In this document: positions 62,404 through 64,000 of the stretch, piece after piece
Numbering within the stretch: position 1 is the first letter of the stretch
Layout: each line of letters starts with the position of its first letter
From: JAMCRM01 sp035561075
GTDB taxonomy: Bacteria; Acidobacteriota; Terriglobia; Bryobacterales; Bryobacteraceae
Direction: 5' to 3'
DNA: 64,000 bases
Assembly (NCBI GenBank): GCA_035561075.1
Contig: DATMYF010000135.1
Span: 1 to 64,000 of the forward strand
Position numbers and translations under genes: made by a program
Notes under the pieces: model-generated
What the model was told of the DNA's origin: nothing
The model's input: the letters and a program-made list of their open reading frames with translations, nothing else
The model's database searches: none

Positions 62404-62574
62404 TCAACTGGGGTCCGGGCGCCGCGTGGACGTGACTCCCGTCAGTATGCCTATCCCCGCCATCACAATTACCCCGACTCCGATCCATTTGGCCGGCACG
62501 TGGAGCAGGTAGGCCCCAATTGCGAGCCCCACAGTGAGCACGATGAATCCCACCAGATACAGGCTGAATGACAT
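62404..62574 (-). CDS. Small two-helix membrane protein
   Basis: 56 residues from the ATG at 62574 with an AGGAGAGGGG site. Two hydrophobic helices (about 3-24 and 29-47) separated by HVPAKW; the second contains the glycine-rich GVGVIVMAGIGILTG, a packing motif. The last residues are polar. Family not recognised; similar small proteins are frequent in Acidobacteriota. The frame to 62664 lacks any site and looks non-coding. Confidence 0.65.
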   Translation of the reverse strand: MSFSLYLVGFIVLTVGLAIGAYLLHVPAKWIGVGVIVMAGIGILTGVTSTRRPDPS

Positions 62575-62684
62575 ATCCCCTCTCCTGGGGCTTGTTGCTG
62601 CATCTGGTTTGCCATTTGGGTGAAAGAGTGAGCCCCGGACCTGGTCTTTTGGTGGGGCGGTCACATTCTGCAGGGAGGAGAAGG

Positions 62685-62718
62685 GGTCGCGGCCCCAAGT
62701 TGCCCCGGGACCGCGACC
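62685..62718 (-). terminator. Hairpin after the minus-strand receptor at the right edge
   Basis: GGTCGCGG at 62685-62692 pairs perfectly with CCGCGACC at 62711-62718, and an inner CCC/GGG pair can extend it. It lies 15 bases beyond the receptor stop on the minus strand. Confidence 0.62.
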
Positions 62719-62732
62719 GTTGAAGCAGCTAG

Positions 62733-64000
62733 CTAGAAGCTAACCTTGAGGGACAGTACCCAGGACCGTGTAGAATCCTGGTCGGTGATCGTACCAAACG
62801 CCGAGCTGGTAGGCGACAGGTTCGGCGCCACCAGGTTCGGATGGTTCATCGCGTTGATGCACTCCGCCCGGAACTGCGTGACCCACTTTTCGGTCATCTT
62901 GAAGTTCTTGAAGATGGAGAAATCCCAACGCGCCTGGCCATCCGCCCGCAGATTGCTGAACCGCAGGGGCGATACCCTGATGTTGCTTGTGAGTTGCTGG
63001 CCGCTGTTTTTGTTGAAGCCCGCATCGGTGTTGAACCAACGATCCACGCTGCGCTCGCTCTTGGGGAGGAGCACCTTTGTCGAATCGCCGGAGAACAGCG
63101 TCCAGACGTCGCCCCAGGTCAGGGGAGCGCCGCTCTGCCGCTGCACCATTCCATTGAGCTGCCAGCCGCCAGCCACGAAATTCAGCACGGACGGCATCTG
63201 GCTCCCGAAGTGCTTTCCGCGGCCGACGGGCAGTTCCCAAATCCCGCTGAGCACCACCCGGTGGGTACGATCCTGCGTGGAAATCGACTCGTACGGCATC
63301 GGATCGCTGGCGTTTAGGAAGCTGTCAGCGGCCATCGTCTTGGCCCAGGTATAGGCCAGGTTGAAGGTGTAACCCCTGCTGAAACGCTTCTCCATGCGAA
63401 CCTGCATCGAGTGGTACCAGGAGTAGCCGACGGGCTCGAACACGGAAACGCTGCCGAACTGCGGATACGGCACAAGCAGACTGGAGCGCGAAATGTTGGT
63501 ACCGTAGATCGGGTTGGTCCCCGCGAGCGGATTGGCGAACGACTGCGCCAGGTACTTAATGGTCGCCTCGTCGCGCACGCCCGACGTGCTCAAGTATTTC
63601 GCCGGAAGGGCATTGATGTTACGACTCACCGGGAGGCGCGTGCCGCGGTTGCCCACGTACGACGCGTCGACCATGAAACCGGCCGGAAGCAACTGCTGTA
63701 CCCCGAAAGACCACCGCTGCATGTAAGGGCTAAGCATCTTCTCGGGGAAGAAACTGAGCGACTGCCCTAGGTTGGTGGAGAGGCCGCCCGCGGACCCTAC
63801 CGGTGCTAGAAGCCCGTTCGGGAACGGGTTGGCCGTAGTCGCAACATAGGTCAGGCCGCTATCCATCGACGCCTGGATGGGCGTGCTCTGGCTGAACCCG
63901 GTCTGAATTGCATTGTTGACGGCCAGGCCGGCCGTATCGAAGAACAGGCCAAAACCCGCGCGTAGTACGGTCTTCGGCCGGAGCTGATAGGCCAGGCCGA
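62733..64000 (-). CDS. Oar-like TonB-dependent receptor, C-terminal part (5' end outside window)
   Basis: The frame is open from the stop at 62733 to the right window edge; I followed the translation past the internal Met at 63866 (GLAYQLRPKTVLRAGFGLFFDTAG). About 422 C-terminal residues of the barrel are visible, including VDASYVGNRGTRLP and FNLAYTWAKTM, ending in Phe (LSLKVSF). It has the same barrel organisation as the four complete receptors of the window. The plug and regulatory domain are outside. Confidence 0.88.
   Translation of the reverse strand, partial: GLAYQLRPKTVLRAGFGLFFDTAGLAVNNAIQTGFSQSTPIQASMDSGLTYVATTANPFPNGLLAPVGSAGGLSTNLGQSLSFFPEKMLSPYMQRWSFGVQQLLPAGFMVDASYVGNRGTRLPVSRNINALPAKYLSTSGVRDEATIKYLAQSFANPLAGTNPIYGTNISRSSLLVPYPQFGSVSVFEPVGYSWYHSMQVRMEKRFSRGYTFNLAYTWAKTMAADSFLNASDPMPYESISTQDRTHRVVLSGIWELPVGRGKHFGSQMPSVLNFVAGGWQLNGMVQRQSGAPLTWGDVWTLFSGDSTKVLLPKSERSVDRWFNTDAGFNKNSGQQLTSNIRVSPLRFSNLRADGQARWDFSIFKNFKMTEKWVTQFRAECINAMNHPNLVAPNLSPTSSAFGTITDQDSTRSWVLSLKVSF

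Overview
The window looks like a GC-rich Acidobacteriota genome of the Solibacter/Bryobacter type. This is an inference from gene content. There are five Oar-like TonB-dependent receptors with N-terminal carboxypeptidase-regulatory domains, several Tat-exported Gfo/Idh/MocA oxidoreductases, a Tat-exported sugar-isomerase-like TIM barrel, a DUF1080 protein and a Tad pilus locus. I saw no rRNA, tRNA or CRISPR array.

Layout. 1-2340: the end of one Gfo/Idh/MocA oxidoreductase, a second on the minus strand, a transposase remnant and a small iron-permease-family membrane protein. 2522-5737: an Oar-like receptor, closed by a strong hairpin. 5853-18788: a tightly coupled nine-gene operon headed by a GntR regulator with a 19-bp palindrome at its start. 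It encodes two CooC nickel ATPases, a short cobalamin-independent-type methionine synthase (core MetE-like), CO dehydrogenase CooS/AcsA, acetyl-CoA synthase AcsB fused to the small corrinoid protein subunit AcsD, AcsC, the corrinoid activator RACo, and a stand-alone homocysteine methyltransferase. 18842-25006: a secreted HExxH protein, a receptor and a LuxR-type regulator, all minus strand. 25334-33834: PilZ protein, Flp pilin, cpaB-cpaC-cpaE-cpaF-tadB-tadC and two small membrane ORFs. 33838-48000: a receptor, envelope and carbohydrate genes, a macro-domain protein, and an HD-GYP regulator overlapping a hybrid histidine kinase. 48165-64000: receptor, prepilin peptidase, two glycosyltransferases, M50 protease, HU, flavin reductase, methyltransferase, MutM, another Gfo/Idh/MocA protein, a PfkB kinase-MurJ-zinc-ribbon operon, and a receptor truncated by the window edge.

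The notable system is the CODH/ACS operon. It carries the carbonyl branch, the corrinoid carrier and its activator, but no AcsE (methyltetrahydrofolate:corrinoid protein methyltransferase) and no folate-branch gene. Instead it encodes two proteins of homocysteine-methylating families. One reading is a pathway in which acetyl-CoA, or CO plus a methyl donor, charges the corrinoid protein, and the methyl group is passed to homocysteine to make methionine without folate. This extends what is known for Dehalococcoides-type core methionine synthases, but here with CODH present and with AcsB and AcsD joined in one chain. It remains a hypothesis: acsE may lie elsewhere in the genome.
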